Below, piece by piece: positions 1 through 13,239 of a stretch of DNA of 64,000 nucleotides (the stretch's first letter is position 1; the number at the start of each line of letters is the position of its first letter). The notes beneath the pieces were generated by a model. The model did no database searches and was not told the DNA's origin. It saw only the letters and a list, made by a program, of their open reading frames with translations. The DNA is from Gordius sp. MW1 (taxonomy: Eukaryota; Nematomorpha; Gordioida; Gordea; Gordiidae). The position numbers were made by a program, and so were the translations under genes. The DNA lies in assembly GCA_964036665.1 (NCBI GenBank), contig OZ038528.1, positions 14,638,501 through 14,702,500 on the forward strand. Direction: 5' to 3'.

Positions 1-477
1 TAATATTCAAAAAAAAACCCGAGATTCGAACCCAAAAACTGGTTAAATTAACAAAAATTAAAAGTGCGTATCCACGTTCGGTTCGGTGCGTGACATCCAC
101 GATTCCATTGGTCAGCAGCCAACGGACGGCCAAAAAGTCTTATTATCAATGGTAGGAACAAGAACAATCATAAGAGTCAAAAAAAAACGCAAAAAAATTT
201 CGCTTCACGTTTTGGCCAATGGTCATTTTTTTCCATCGGTCAGCACCCAACGGACGGCCAAAAAGTCATAATAACATTGGTAGTAACAGGAACAATCATA
301 ATAGTCAAAAAAAAACCCGGGATTCGAACCCAAAAACTGGTTAAATTAACAAAAATTAAAAGTAAACAAAACAAGACACCGAATGCAAACCGAATGCAAG
401 ACAAGACACCGAATGCAAGACACCGAATAGGCGGACAAACAAAATGGAAAGTGATCCCATAAATTGCATAGCAATTA
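1..477 (-). repeat. Partial copy of the complex non-coding repeat (CCAAT satellite + B-box end)
   Basis: Two units of the ~130-bp satellite (motifs GGCCAATGGTCA and CGGACGGCCAAAAAGTC) lie between two T-arm-like blocks containing GATTCGAACCC (about 25-45 and 320-345). The block ends at about 477 with the palindromic motif TTGCATAGCAATTAA. The same order of modules is seen at 33.7-34.24 kb and, inverted, at 43.29-44.9 kb. The left part is outside the window. The short open frames across it are by-products of the repeat unit, not genes. Confidence 0.75.
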
Positions 478-1022
478 ATAGTATAGAAAGAGACGTTGCA
501 CTCAGTTAAATATCATAACTTAGTTAAACGCATGCCTACCATAAGACTGCCCCCGTCTTAGAGGGCTTAGGTCGGGCCCTAGAGGGTTTAGGTCGGGCGC
601 GGAAAAAAACTAGAAAAATATTCGGGCTCGAGGCTCGAAGCAAAGCAAAGCCAAATAACTATATGAAAAATATGTTTTAGATAAACCCCCATTTTATTTA
701 ATATATATTTCGTACAAGCGTACATGATATAGCTTTTAATCTTTTTTTGATCAAATTTATAAATTAAATCCTGATATTCCTGTACCCCTTCTAAATCTAG
801 AAATTCTTTAAAATTTTATATAATTATATGGCTGATATATTAAAATTTTATTTTTTGTTAATCCCATTCGACAACAAATTAATTGATGAATTATTCTAAT
901 ATGATAAAAAAAACTGTGATGGGTTGCGATATTGTTGTAATAATAAGTACTTATAATGACCTTCGTCTCCTTAACGGTTGTTCATTTTGTTATTGATAGG
1001 CAAATAGGTTTTACACCTTAGG
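478..1022. other. AT-rich spacer with a CGGG-rich transposon relic
   Basis: About 540-650 holds repeated GGTCGGGC and CGGGCTCG motifs resembling the subterminal repeats of the CGGG-type hAT elements elsewhere in the window. The rest is AT-rich. No exon of the downstream PDZ gene could be recognised here. Confidence 0.4.
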
Positions 1023-1178
1023 CATGGGCGTAGCCAGGTTTTGGATTAGGGGGGGGGGCAAAACGTTTAAAAGTTCAAATAGGGGGGGGGACGTAATTTT
1101 TTTTAATTTTTAAGGGTTTTTGCATTGAAATTTTTTTTCTCCCCCTTTAGAGGGCCGCCCCCTCTGGCTACGCCCATG
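1023..1178. mobile_element. 156-bp hAT-type MITE with CATGGGCGTAGCCAG ends
   Basis: Perfect 15-bp terminal inverted repeats CATGGGCGTAGCCAG / CTGGCTACGCCCATG are flanked by identical 8-bp direct repeats ACCTTAGG (1015-1022 and 1179-1186). An 8-bp duplication is the hAT signature. The interior is G-rich on the left and C-rich on the right, with no coding capacity. Related copies lie at 59871-60027 and, degraded, at 62498-62650, and single ends at about 31766 and 46432. Confidence 0.85.
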
Positions 1179-1525
1179 ACCTTAGGGTTGAGACATTTTG
1201 AAAGTTGCCTCTTTTCAAATACTATAATGGATTTTTACTTAACCATAATTATCAATGTTTTTTTTAGTTTGGACGATGTTTTTTAGTCGGGGGGGGGGGG
1301 GTTGTATTTTTTGATAAGCCGTTGAAATAAATTAGCACTAGACTCTTAAATATTTTAAGAAATTTTGTAAAATTTATATAGTAATAACAATAACTTTAAA
1401 ACACCGGTCAACATTATTTACTTAAAAGGACCTAATCTTTTATTGTTTCTTTTCATGTATATTGGATCATCGCATATTTTCAATAATGGCTAATAGTGTT
1501 AGTGACTTATGTTTTTTTATTCTAG

Positions 1526-3569
1526 GGCTATATAATTATCGAAGAAGTGCATAAAGACGGAGCAGCTGATAAGGATGGAAGGCTAAAGGTCAATGATATT
1601 ATCTTAGAAGTACCAAATTAATAAAAACTTTATATAATGTAAATTTAAGGTTAATGGTGAAAATTTAAGGAAATCAAGCTTGGAATTCGCCAAGGAATAT
1701 ATATATCAGCCTCAAACGCATTTAACACTCCTTATCAATCGTTACAGTGACCAATTACAATTTGACAAAAAATTTTATGAAAATCAAATGGTTGATCTCA
1801 TTAAAAAACCTGGGAAATCGTTAGGGATAAGTATAAAGGATCGATCAGCGAGCCCGAGAGTTATTATATCACACGTGGTAATATTACAATTTTAAAATAG
1901 GCGTGGCAAATGTCACTCTTGAGTTTGTATCAAAATTTTGATAAATTTCATCCGAGGAGTTGTTTGTTAATGAACTTTAAGAAAATAACTAGCATCGACT
2001 TGTTATTTGTACTTGTTTTTAAAAGTACCACTCCACACGCCTCACCACTTGTTTTTGAAAACGGGCAACAGCTAAAGTTAAAAAGGCCCTCGGCCGGTGC
2101 TTTGGACACTAAAATGTAATTTATTTATCAGAAATTAATGAGAATAGTTAAAAAAAAAATTTAAAAAAAACAGGTTGTCCTCACCTAATAATTAGTTAAG
2201 TATAGTCTAGTAGAGTGTGTCACATACAAATATAAATCATATGCATAGCATGGCAATTAAAACAAAAAAACATTGAAACTCAAATTTCCTAAAATATAAC
2301 ATAATTAAATATCACTACTTCGTAAAAACTTGCGCGCTACTTAACCATTTAAATTTTAATGTAAGCCCGTCCCTCCAAAATTTTAAAATAAAATAATTTA
2401 ATATGTTTAATATTTATATTACTATTTAAAAACGTCATTATAAATCTTATCGTCTTTATATGCCTTAACAAAGGAGTCATGCATAAATACTTGTAAATTA
2501 TAACGCTATCATTCTAATATAGCTTAAGGGTTCGATAGCAGATATGGATGGCAGGTTAAAAGTTGGCGATCAAATCGTGGAAGTTAATTTCGAAGATGTG
2601 CAACAGAGTAGTCAAGAGGACGTAGCCCTAACTCTTAAGGTATTATCGTATTTAAGTTTTAACGTGTAAACTGAAAACTTTCTAGGGCTTGATCGGTAAA
2701 ATTTCCCTCAAAGTAAAAAGATTAAAACCGGCATCAAGTGATCCAAACTTAGTCTCCAAAGTTCCCTTAACAGACAAAATATTAAAATTGAAATTAAGTT
2801 CGGAGTCACTACAAGAATTGGTTAGTCACCACGGAAAGTTCACTTTAGCCGGTAAATTTAAAGCCTATCGATTTTTATTATGGGTGTATGGCTCGTTATT
2901 AGGTAAATCTTCGTCGCCAAACAAAAAAGTGGGCAACATTACTCTTATCCAAATTAGCAGAACAAATGACGAAGGATTGGGTATAAAATTGGAAGGGACG
3001 GGTATATCGAGTCAAACTCAAGTCACAGAACCTATAACAGTAACCGAAGTGGAACTAGGATCCTTGGCAGACGGCAAAATTGAAGTAATAATATACAAAA
3101 GTTAACTTTTATATTCTTATCAATTACGCTAACAAGATCTGCGAGAAAAATCAACTTAGCAAAAATTAGCTGTGTAAATCGATACAAATTCTATATTATT
3201 TATAATTTATATTTAGATCGTCGAATTTTTTAAAATCTAATTGAAGAAGGCCTACAATTTGTCAATATATATATATATATATATATAATATGCACTTTTG
3301 AATAAAAAATAATTAAAACATGCTATTTTACAATTTCTTGGAAGTTATTTTATGCGGGAGACTTAAAAATGATTAAACATACACAAATTTGTTTAAATCT
3401 TGTATAAATATTTTATTAATTGTAAATTTTTTATAAGTCAGGAGACCGAATCTTAAGCGTAAATGGCCAGTCCCTGGAAAATATGTCATTAAGTCAAGCC
3501 AACAACCTCTTGAAAACCTTAACGGGCACCATTTCCTTCGAAATAGCGAAAGCCAACGAATCACCCTAG
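1526..3569 (+). CDS. Patj: PATJ/MPDZ-like multi-PDZ scaffold protein, C-terminal part
   Basis: Five exons fit with phase-0 junctions throughout: 1526-1609, 1650-1877, 2529-2639, 2686-3084 and 3438-3569 (stop TAG). Two introns are only 40-46 nt. The peptide holds the second half of one PDZ domain (GAADKDGRLKVNDIILEV), a complete PDZ (starts IKKPGKSLGISI, continues GSIADMDGRLKVGDQIVEV) and a last PDZ (DEGLGIKLEG then GDRILSVNGQSLENMSL), ending 11 residues after ISFE. The paired pattern KKPGK.LG.SI and ADxDGRLxxGDQI is typical of the late PDZ domains of MPDZ/INADL (PATJ), scaffolds of apical polarity complexes and photoreceptor signalling. That function is inferred from family. The gene starts left of the window; upstream exons were not found. 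A ~45-residue linker in exon 4 separates the last two PDZs. Other multi-PDZ proteins are possible but fit less well. Confidence 0.8.
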
Positions 3570-4177
3570 CACATCACAATTACTTATAATACCATGCAAT
3601 AAACACTAACAAAATTAATTAATTAGATGTGTGTATAAGCTTTATTGTAAATAATATATAATACATACATCCTATATATATGCAAAGTAAAGTGTGTATA
3701 AGTATTAATAACTTGAACGACTATACATTCGTCAAAAATAAATACAAATAAACAATCGTCGCTATTCTATAATATACTAATATGTATGCTGATTGTTTGT
3801 ACAAAGCACAAAGGAAGTTCTCCTAATAAAGAAGGGACCGCAGTTGGTTTAACATTTAATATAGATTCTCGAGAGATTTATCTTGTAACAGATCAACTAA
3901 CTATATTGCGGTTCATGATTGAAAGGACCTTGTGGAAATGTATTGGCATATATAATGATAAATTACAAAAAGTTTGACAGAAAAAGCCATAATTTAGAAA
4001 AAAATGAGATGATTTGAGTATAATTTTACAATGCGAATGGCAAATTAAAGATCAAACCCTAAGGCTGATTAAATGTTTGTCAACAATATCGTTGATCGTT
4101 TGGACGCTGACTCCCCACCTTTTTCACGTATCCAATTTATTGATATCATTATACATATTCATTTGCACCGTCATCCG
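3570..4177. other. Convergent 3' intergenic region
   Basis: This AT-rich stretch lies between the convergent PDZ (+) and receptor (-) genes. Several AATAAA-like signals near 3740-3755 suit polyadenylation of the PDZ transcript. A 63-codon open frame at 3786-3977 has no recognisable domain and is not called. Confidence 0.5.
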
Positions 4178-7100
4178 TTAGTGGTTGCAGGGACTAAACA
4201 GAAAATTAATAGTATATTTATAAAAAAAACTGTTTGTTACTGATGGAAATAGGGACGAAGTATTCTGATTGTACTGATTTTTTTCTAGACTAATTTGATC
4301 TTCGGTAGTTTTTCGATAGACTGGATTGTCAAAGTTTAAACTTTTGATGTTTCTATTCATATAATTTTTCCAAACCAAAAATGCAATCTAAAATTCTATG
4401 TATTTTTTATGTTAAAAACAAATATTGTACCAAGCATCCGGTAAATATGGTAATTAATATTCCCATAACAATCCCAAATGCTGATTTGCGAGGATTTTGT
4501 TTCTTATCCTCCAACTCTTGATTTGTGCTCGATATAGGTCGAGCGTTTGAAGATATTACGTTGTATATCGTTTGGTGCTTGGTTAAATTGTAGTCATCGA
4601 GCATATGAAAAATACTTCCCGATGCATTGTCTAATATTCAAAAAAAGGTTAATTTGCAGGCATAAAAGCGGTCAAGTAATTATTATTAGTAATGACAAAT
4701 TCACCAAAATTAAATTGCTTAACAATTATAATCAAATTTATTGCGATAGAATAAATCAGGAAATAAAAATTAACAATTTCCCTCAGATTTTAATATAAAG
4801 ATGTTAATCTATGTTATGTTAAATATAAAAATATATATACCAATTCAAAAATAAGAGAGTTTGAAACACATTTTTAGGTTCGACTGAATTTTTGTTTTAT
4901 TAGCAAAATGTAAGCGGGTATATTTCAGCCTATATAAAATATATGCAATTATTGTTGTTAAATGGGAGAGAAAACAGGAAGAAATTACTGAGTCTTTGAT
5001 TCCACAAAGAATTTTCGTAGTTATTTTGATTGAACGCAGATTCGGGCTTACCGTAACTATCGCCGTTCGAAATGGGATTAGAAGTTGAAGAGGCCTTAAA
5101 GGTTGATCCCTCAAACGTTTCAACCTGTGTTATTAAAAGATGGGATTAAATTATACGATATGTACGAATGAGAGATTGAACCTTGTTCATGGGCACGCAA
5201 TTCTTGCTATTTTTGGCGTCCACCATCCAACCCTGGGAGCAATCGCAGGTGTAGTTAGGGGAAGACAGCCCGTGAATGGCGGGTGCGGGGAGGCAAAAAT
5301 GAGCACAGCCGCCGTTGTATAGATAAGAGCCGCAATAGTTTATGATCCCCTCGATGGGTTGTTTCAAGGGGTGGTAGACTCTGACATCCATGGGAGAATA
5401 GAGGTCTTGAGCTAAGGGCTTGAGATCACGCCCGTTGAATTTGTTGGCGGAAAATAAGGTTTCGTTTTCCCAATCTGTCCAATACATCCAATCCTAGAGT
5501 TCATGAGTTATACTGTTTATAAAAATCAATACAAGTGTTTCTGAGCGCACCAAAGTTTATGCGTAAATGATAGAAATATGATTATATTATAAAATTTTAA
5601 GTGTTTTAGGTGCACCAACATTTTATAGGTGAATGATTGAAGTAGGATATTATAAAATTTTAAAATAGTTAATCAATAAATGACAAAAAACAACAAAGTA
5701 TGAGTAAGTTTAAAAGAGCATAATTTATGAAATTCCGACTCTGCAATTAATGAAGCTATAGAAATTTAAGGCAATCTATAAAAGTTACATTACTTCAAAA
5801 ACTGTAATCGCAAACGGATGCCTGATATTTTGTTTTGAAGCGAGTACTATAGTTCTATCCTGACCCTCAAGATTTGAGCTGACTATTTGATCGAGTTTTG
5901 CATCGACCCAAAACAACCGATCGCCAGCGAAATCTTGGTATATAAGAAAAAATTATAGTAGGCGTGTAAAACTGTCGACTATGTATTCTTGCATGTTAAA
6001 AAAAAGGTCAAGATCATTTTCACATCGATTTTGAGTCTAAATCATTTAGTTGTAAGACAAATATCAAACAAGTGCGATAAACATCTCATTTATTTGTGAA
6101 AACATTTTGATAACGAGCTATTTTACTGCTAGAGTCAAAAAATCACCTATAGCTAGTCCGTTCGGCCATACGATGTTGCGAGAAACGATAGTGCGACGCC
6201 CTACACCGTTAGTACCACATTTTTCGATTCGGGGCTTGGCACCCCAATCCGTCCAATACAAATATCGGTACCTGAGATTAATGATGATGACATAGGGTTA
6301 AATTGTTAAACTCAACTTTGCTTAGTTATAACCATATATAACTAAGTCAATATAATGTTATATAATTTGAAGTCTCGCTGATGGTTTTCATCTTGTAAAG
6401 ACTCGATAGATTTTGATTGAAAGGCCACTAGAAGCACTCAACCAGTAGGACAATCTTTCAAATAGCCATATTTGACAAATCTAATCATGGAATAAATAAG
6501 TTATGGCGAGATCTGAATATAAATTAGTCGCCCTATCATTATGACCGTTTTGCAAACAATACCTAGGATCGACCAAAATGGCGCGTGGTTCGTCCAAGTC
6601 GGTGCTAATCAAAATTCGACGCGCAAAAGCGAGTTTCGAGATTTCCGGGACAGAGGTAGCGAGTTGCTGCTGGCTGCTGGGGGAGGAAGAAAGCGTTGGG
6701 GGCTTTAGCCTGGCTACTTCTATGCTGTTTTTCCCCGTATCGGTCCAATAGATGTGCCTGTAAATCCAATCTATAGCTATGCCATCGGGCATGCTAATGT
6801 TTCCCTCAATTACAGTTTCGATCTTGGCATCGCCGTTCAACGCCATGCTAAAAGCAAAAAGGGCATACAAATGAAATGTAGAGGCGAAAAAGGGAGATCC
6901 AAACAAAATAAATTCGCATCAAAACGGAAGAATACCGATATCTTTTTTAAAACACCGTTAAATAAACATCCCTTTTCAATAATTTCTAGCATTAACTTTA
7001 ATTTAGCTAAAGGCAAGAGTTAAATATGAAATTTAGTTTTTTAAGTAGCGATTAATATTAAACCTATTTTCATATGACATTAAAAAGGAATTTTTATGAA

Positions 7101-10100
7101 AATTATATAATATAAATGAGGGGTGAAACTATTAAATTTTCGTTTTCTAACTATTTTAAACGCTCTTTCTTTAAAACTCAATTATACGTTTAACAAAATG
7201 GCAAAGTCGAGAGCTCAAAATTCCAAAAATTAAGTGGAAAGTCGGTTGATTAAGGGATCTTAAGATAAGTCAGCCAGATATTACAAAGATGATACCACTA
7301 TTAAAGTGATTTATCAAATGATAAGAGGCCCTAAAAAATAATTGAATTTGAACTGCGGTCTGAACGTAAAAAACGGAATTAAAGTTGCTATGAGTAACCT
7401 AAATTAGAAAAACGAGACAAATTCCTATTTATGCCGGAAAAGTCAATACCAGTTACCATTAAATGTAGTAGAAGAAAGTGGTGTTAAAGTAAATCGAAAA
7501 AAGTAGAGTACGATAGCTGGCAACTTAGTAGAGTCCTACAAATTTATACAATCTACGATTTAAATGGTAAAATGAAGAAAGAAATTCAAGCAAGAATAAA
7601 TACTGGATGACTTTGAAGAAGAGATTTAACCAAAGTTTTGAGTGATAAAAGGATTCCAACAAGACTGAAAAGGTAAACTCTACAAGTCAATTATACAGCC
7701 AACAACACTGTATCCATCAAAATCATGAACTATAGGGAAAAAGCAAGAGCTGCATTTAGCGTCTAAAGAGATGAGAATGCTAAGGTATGGTAGGGGCAAA
7801 TAAAAGGAACACAAATGCAACGATAAAATAAAGAGTATTTGAACAAAACTGGTAACAAACAGGCTAAGATGTATGGTCATGAGAGGAGACAAGATGATGG
7901 CTGTGTCTAAAAGAAAATAGATAATCTTGCGGGAAAATGTAAGAGACGAACGCCAAACTAACGTATAACATAAAAAAAACAACATAAATAAATAAAGAGA
8001 TGCGTTAATATATAAAGACAAATGCAAATAAATGAGTCTGACCACCAGCATTGGTGACACAGGACCATGGGAAAAACACTTTTTAAAATTCACTTTGATT
8101 TTTTGATGGTATACCTATAAATCTTTTCCCTGGAAACGTCAGACCAAAAAACGCTTTCGGTCACAATGTCAAAGTCCAAGGCGACGGAACTGAGCAAATC
8201 GGAAACGAGTAATTTGTATTTGGAGTGATGCGTCAATGGAACATGATCGATGATTCGAATATCTCTACGATTCGCAAAAATTAATTTAGCCGGTGCTCCA
8301 TTCGCCTTACAAAACGTGCTGTTTGGTAGCGCTGGATCCAAGGAGTAACCTTCATTGCAACACGTTCAAATGCGTCAGATAAATAGTTGAGCAATTAAGA
8401 TGAAGTGTTGTTAAAATTAAAGGCAACTCGGCGCTAAATAAATTGAATCAAGGTGCAAAGCTGCACATAAATAATCAAAAAAAAAGTTACAAGCTATTTT
8501 ATAAAACGGGAGAAAATTTTATCGTTGTAGATGCAATACAAAGATAATTGAAATGTAACTAAGATAGGGTGGTCATTATGCTAGTACTACTAGCAGCATC
8601 AATCGCATTGTTCTTTTTAGAATAAAAATATTCTGTATATGAAATATTCAGGGATTAGCTTTAAAACCGCACAAGACTAAAATGGCTATTATAACGTTCT
8701 AGCGACACCTATTTGTTGTATAAAGACCGCAGGTAAATTTATTTTACTTCACCAAAATGCGTGCTATCACTAATTAAATTAAAAGGACACTGTGATATGA
8801 ATAAAAGGATAATCCTACCGGATAGGCATTCGCATTTAAAACCGCCCTTCTTGTTAAAGCAAAGCTGAGAACATTTTCCAGGCATTGCACATTCGTCAAT
8901 GTCGTCGCACGTGCGATTGTCAATGAGGTAGTAGCCCGGCTTACAATCGCAATGGTAGCCCACCTTTTCGTCGACGCACTTTTGCGAGCAACCACCGTTG
9001 TTGGCCAAACACTCATTCACTCCTGCCAAACATTTCATTTAATCGGTAATGCAATTTTTTAAAGCGATTTTTATTAAAAATTATAGTTATCTGCTTTGAC
9101 TCAAAACTTTATTGTTTAAATTCAATATTTTTACACTTATCCTTCGCAGTACCTGTGAAAATATTTGATAAAGACTCAAATAAAATATAGCATAGCTAAA
9201 TAAATTGTAAATTAATCAACATATCGATATAGACCAAGGACAAAACAGTATGAAATTTTGATCGATAACGTCATGTTTAGTGACGATTGACATAGAAGGC
9301 TAATTTGAACTGTAATTCATAGGCTAAAACATTTGCTAAACGGCTGGAAAAAAGAACATGTCGATCTTGCTCTTTAATATTATGCCTCAACTTGCCTAAT
9401 GAACAGGTAAAAAAATGCAAAATATAAAAGGGTTGGTTAAACATGTACAACCCTCTTTCAAGTAAGCGGATGAAGAAAATAAAATTTACTTTTAAAATTA
9501 GCACCTTGATTTTAATTAGCTTCTTAGAGAAGGTGGGTAGGGTCAAAAATAATTTAAATATTTAGATTATTTTTTTAAAACCCTATTTTTGCAATTTAAA
9601 AGTATGAAATAGCATTTTTCAAAATGGTAAGCTTATAAATATAATCAATTACACTTGTTTAAATTAAAGCTCACGGTTGTGAAAGATAGCAACGAATATC
9701 GTTAAAGATGGCGTATTCCAAGGTCCTTTTCAATCGACTAATACCATTAAAAACTACCAAGATTTTTGACAGATTTATATTGAATTGCTCACATTAAAAG
9801 TTGTTTCGTAATTAAACTTAACAGTGTTAGCGAAACGCTATAAAAAATTGGTTTTGGTTGACCGATAAAAGGCTGGAATTTATAAGACACTAACGCGTGA
9901 ATGTTTATAGAGTTTAGATATACCGCATCCTTTTTCATCCTGCCACTCCCCACAATCATTTTTCCCGTCACATACGCTCTTCACATTGATACAAGTGTCC
10001 CCGCAATCGAATTCAACGTCGTCATCACATTTCTTGCGTTTCGTTACTGCAAATATTTGATTTAGTGTGAGAAATGGGGTGATATTATAGGGGGGGGGGG

Positions 10101-11494
10101 GGGGGGCATAGCAAAGTTAATAAACATAAATAGCGTACAACAATTGATTTCGTCCGAATTATCGCCACAGTCGTTGAGGCCATTACATTCCAAAACTCCG
10201 AGAATGCACTTGTTATTTTTGCATTTAAACTCGTAGGACTGGCAATAGATTTCGCTACCTAATGGTGTAGTAACAATCCAATAATATGTGTGTGCGAAAT
10301 AGTCTCAAATTTTAGAAACAAGTAGAAATCATGAAGATATTTTACAATTTTTTTCGTCCGAAGCGTCTAAACAATCAATATCACCATCACATCTCCAAGT
10401 GGCCATTATACAATGACCATTTTGACATTTGTACTCGTGTGGGCTACATTGCTGAGGAAATATGTGGGAAAATAAGGTGGATGTTTTATCACAATTCAAT
10501 TCGTCAGAGTTATCTTGACAGTCTAAGTCCCCGTCACATCGCCACCTTATAAAAAACACAATAAGCAAATCTTGAAATCCTACTTAAGTATTAAATATAA
10601 ATGAAGGTATTGAATAGGATGTAAAAAAAAATGGGAAGTATTGAATCTTATACCAATGGACACATTTTAAAATTTTGTTATTTTTTAATGTTAGACAAAA
10701 TGAAAATTCTAAGATAATTTTTGTTTAAAAATGACAAAAAATTAAGAGATTTTTGTCCCAAAGTAAATTGATTATTATAATGGCAAATGAAGTGGTGATT
10801 AAGATAAATATGATAAAAATATACCTTGCTGGTATACATCTAGAGTTACTACACATAAACTCATTTTTGGTGCAATTTTGGGTGAAGGAGCAATCTAGCT
10901 CATCTGAATTGTCTCCACAATCATTGTCATGATCACATTTCCAATTAGGAGAAATACATCTCCCATTTTGGCATCTAAATTCATTTTCCTTACAGCCTTC
11001 CTTCACTATTAAAACATATTTATATGTTTTTATTTAATTACAGCAATTTTTTTCATCTGATTCATCAGAACAATCAATTTGATCATCACATTTCCATGAC
11101 AAGGGTATGCAAGTTCCAACAAAGGATTCACATGCAAATTCATTTGCTTTACATGTTCGATTAGCTAAAAAGTGTATTTATTAAGCATAATTGAAATATG
11201 GCATACTGCATATATTAGGATCTTCATCAGAATTATCCCCACAATCATTATCTCTGTCACAACGCCAACGCCTTCTTATACATTTTCCATTGGCACATTG
11301 AAAATCAGTATTCTTGCATGAATTTTCTAAAAGTTGTCACAACATTAATTCCATTTTTAAATTATTATGAACTATACACTTACGACAATTTATTTCATCG
11401 GAGCCATCAGAGCAATCTTCATCCTTATCACATTTCCAATGTTCTGGTATACATCTACCATCCCCACATTTAAATTCATTGTTTGTGCAGACAG
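4178..11494 (-). CDS. LpR: VLDLR/lipophorin-receptor-like LDL receptor family protein (signal peptide exon not found)
   Basis: Sixteen exons, all phases consistent: 11494-11384, 11326-11207, 11164-11042, 11005-10825, 10545-10346, 10258-10139, 10046-9924, 9022-8819, 8349-8115, 6847-6563, 6271-6147, 5933-5794, 5493-5182, 5124-5052, 4630-4431, 4387-4178. Order of domains: eight LDLa modules (CxC...DC..SDE.xC), two EGF modules ([28 protein letters not shown]), a six-blade YWTD propeller starting [12 protein letters not shown], a third EGF (CLPAP....YTCDC), a Ser/Thr/Asn-rich linker, one membrane helix ([20 protein letters not shown]) and a cytoplasmic tail with the clathrin-adaptor motif [13 protein letters not shown]. 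Eight LDLa and this tail match VLDLR/ApoER2/insect lipophorin receptors rather than LDLR (seven LDLa). Expected role: endocytosis of lipoprotein or yolk. About 919 codons are present. The signal-peptide exon must lie upstream. The last exon may be spliced further at about 4230. LRP4, which also has eight LDLa, is excluded by the tail and single propeller. Confidence 0.92.
7540..7980 (+). pseudogene. Decayed non-LTR retrotransposon reverse transcriptase, C-terminal piece
   Basis: This lies in receptor intron 9, antisense to the gene. Fragments in changing frames read [30 protein letters not shown] and then RLR...[14 protein letters not shown] followed by GKCKRRTP. They follow the order found just after the RT core of many LINEs (DKRIP..LK..LY...RP.LLYG.E.W, EMRMLRW, RLRW.GHV.R, GKRKRGRP). 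Many stops and frameshifts make it dead. The lineage (RTE/Jockey-like) is uncertain. Confidence 0.6.
10090..10106. repeat. Poly(G) run of 17
   Basis: A homopolymer in the 92-nt receptor intron between exons 6 and 7, directly next to exon sequences. Length is likely polymorphic or prone to assembly error. Confidence 0.9.
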
Positions 11495-13239
11495 CTAATT
11501 AAGCATAAAACATACATACAATAGCTATTACTTTTAACGGACGAAAGAATGTGAGAATAATAAATGGGTAAAACGATAATCCCAAGGAAATAAATAGTGT
11601 GCATTAATATTAGTTTATATTATAAGTATATCAAAAAGGCAGAAAATATAGCAAATCTTGCGACAAAAAAGATCATTCAAATTTTTATGCAATGTTAGCA
11701 TATTATTGCATGAATTTGAATACCATATGTCCCATCATATAAATGTAACATTTGCGGTCATTGAAATTTTATAAGTTTTATGTTGTAAAATTAAATGAGA
11801 GTAATCAAAATTGCCACAATAAAGGTGAAAGGTTTATTATGTGATGATGAATACTTTATTCCCAATTTGCACTTTTTATTAAAATCTTATTGATAATAGT
11901 GCTGCAATTGATATGTATAATACTCAATAAGACATTATAAAAAAAATATTTTTGTAAGTGTATAAATATGGACGTGAGGAACAATAATTATAAATTTTTA
12001 TTGTTATAATTGTTTGTAGCATTGTGTAGGGCATAAAACATTTATATTAATGGCGCTCTGCCAGAATTTTAACAACTACTATTATATATTTTTGTAAGTG
12101 AAATCGCCTAAGTTTTCAAGTGTGCATTATATTCCATATGTATTTGCTATGTAAGATTTTCTGCCTTATTTACTGTGGTAGTTACACTCTTCAAGATGTC
12201 GTTTTTCTGTTGCTGGTTATGCCCACTATTTCTCTATTTTATATATCTTTGCTTCTTCTGTTTTTCTATCTTTTATCGCTCTATGTTTATTGCGCGTGTC
12301 GTATATACGGATTTCCCCCCCATCTCCCTATAGGCGTATACGATATGAATTCCGCCCTCTCCCTATAGTGGTATATACGGATCCCCCCTATAGTGGTATA
12401 TACGGATTCCCCCCTCTCCCTATATACAGAAATTGTAATACCGCGTATCTCATCCCCCCCTCTTTCTTTATACATTAAATGTAATATCGCCTAGCGCTTT
12501 TTTTATTGCCCAGACACTAGCGGTCAATGTACCACATACCCCTTTTGATCTCACTCGCGATAATTAATAAAACTCTCTCCTCACCTTTAACACTTAGAAC
12601 AAAAACATCTGCTCGATATACAACATAAAATAGAATGTTAGTTACCATATATATATTTTGTTTCTAATAAAAAATGCGTAGATTTTCCCTTTAAAAAACT
12701 CTAATGCGAGTTTGAATGTCTTTGTTCCCTTTCCCTTTATTATACACGATAGCGCATAATTGAAATATTAATGCATCGTGGCGGTGTGGTGAAAATGCCA
12801 ATTTCCCCCTGCAAAACATCTGAATATTATTGTTATTTGCGAGAATTTGACAATATCATACCATAAAATTATTGTTAAACGAAAATTATATAACATGCGG
12901 AATTATTTGTAAGTTAAATTAATAAATTAATCTTGCGATTTTCTTAATATTTTAGTTAAAATGCATATTAAGCAATATTAATAAGCGAACATTAATAGTT
13001 GATTTTTTTGGTACAGCGATCCCCTCGATATATATTTTTTCCGTAATTTCCCACTAGATACATATATTTTTGTAGTATTCTTCCCAATTATGCATGTTTT
13101 CGGCTATACGCGATTTGCATTTTATGAAAATTAAGATTCTGATGAATTTTTGAATAAATTATTTAAATGTAAGTGAAATAAATACTTGTTGGTTGTAACT
13201 CTCTAATTATTTAATCTTTCAAATTAATAATATAACTTG
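11495..13239. other. AT-rich non-coding DNA upstream of the receptor's first LDLa exon
   Basis: This probably is, or leads into, the receptor's first intron. I searched for a signal-peptide exon on the minus strand and found none I could support. Apart from a short minisatellite (12285-12460) no structure was recognised. Confidence 0.5.
12285..12460. repeat. Degenerate ~30-bp minisatellite
   Basis: About four or five imperfect units contain CCCTATAGTGGTATATACGG followed by a C-rich stretch. Overlapping open frames on both strands here (about 62-82 codons) arise from the repeat and are not called as genes. Confidence 0.7.

Noticed and set aside
3786..3977. 63-codon open frame, considered as an extra PDZ-gene exon
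   Set aside because: Shares a GSSPNK-like word with exon 4 but no PDZ pattern, and the gene already ends with a stop at 3567-3569.
7680..8093. 137-codon hydrophobic open frame on the minus strand
   Set aside because: It is the antisense of the LINE reverse transcriptase remnant and lies in a receptor intron.
4178..11494. Identification of the receptor as LRP4
   Set aside because: The propeller end resembles LRP4, which also has eight LDLa modules, but a single propeller, the CLPAP-type third EGF and the NFDNPVY tail next to the membrane helix fit VLDLR/lipophorin receptors.
12120..12368. 82-codon hydrophobic open frame considered as a membrane protein or signal exon
   Set aside because: Wrong strand for the receptor, low-complexity composition, and it ends in the minisatellite.
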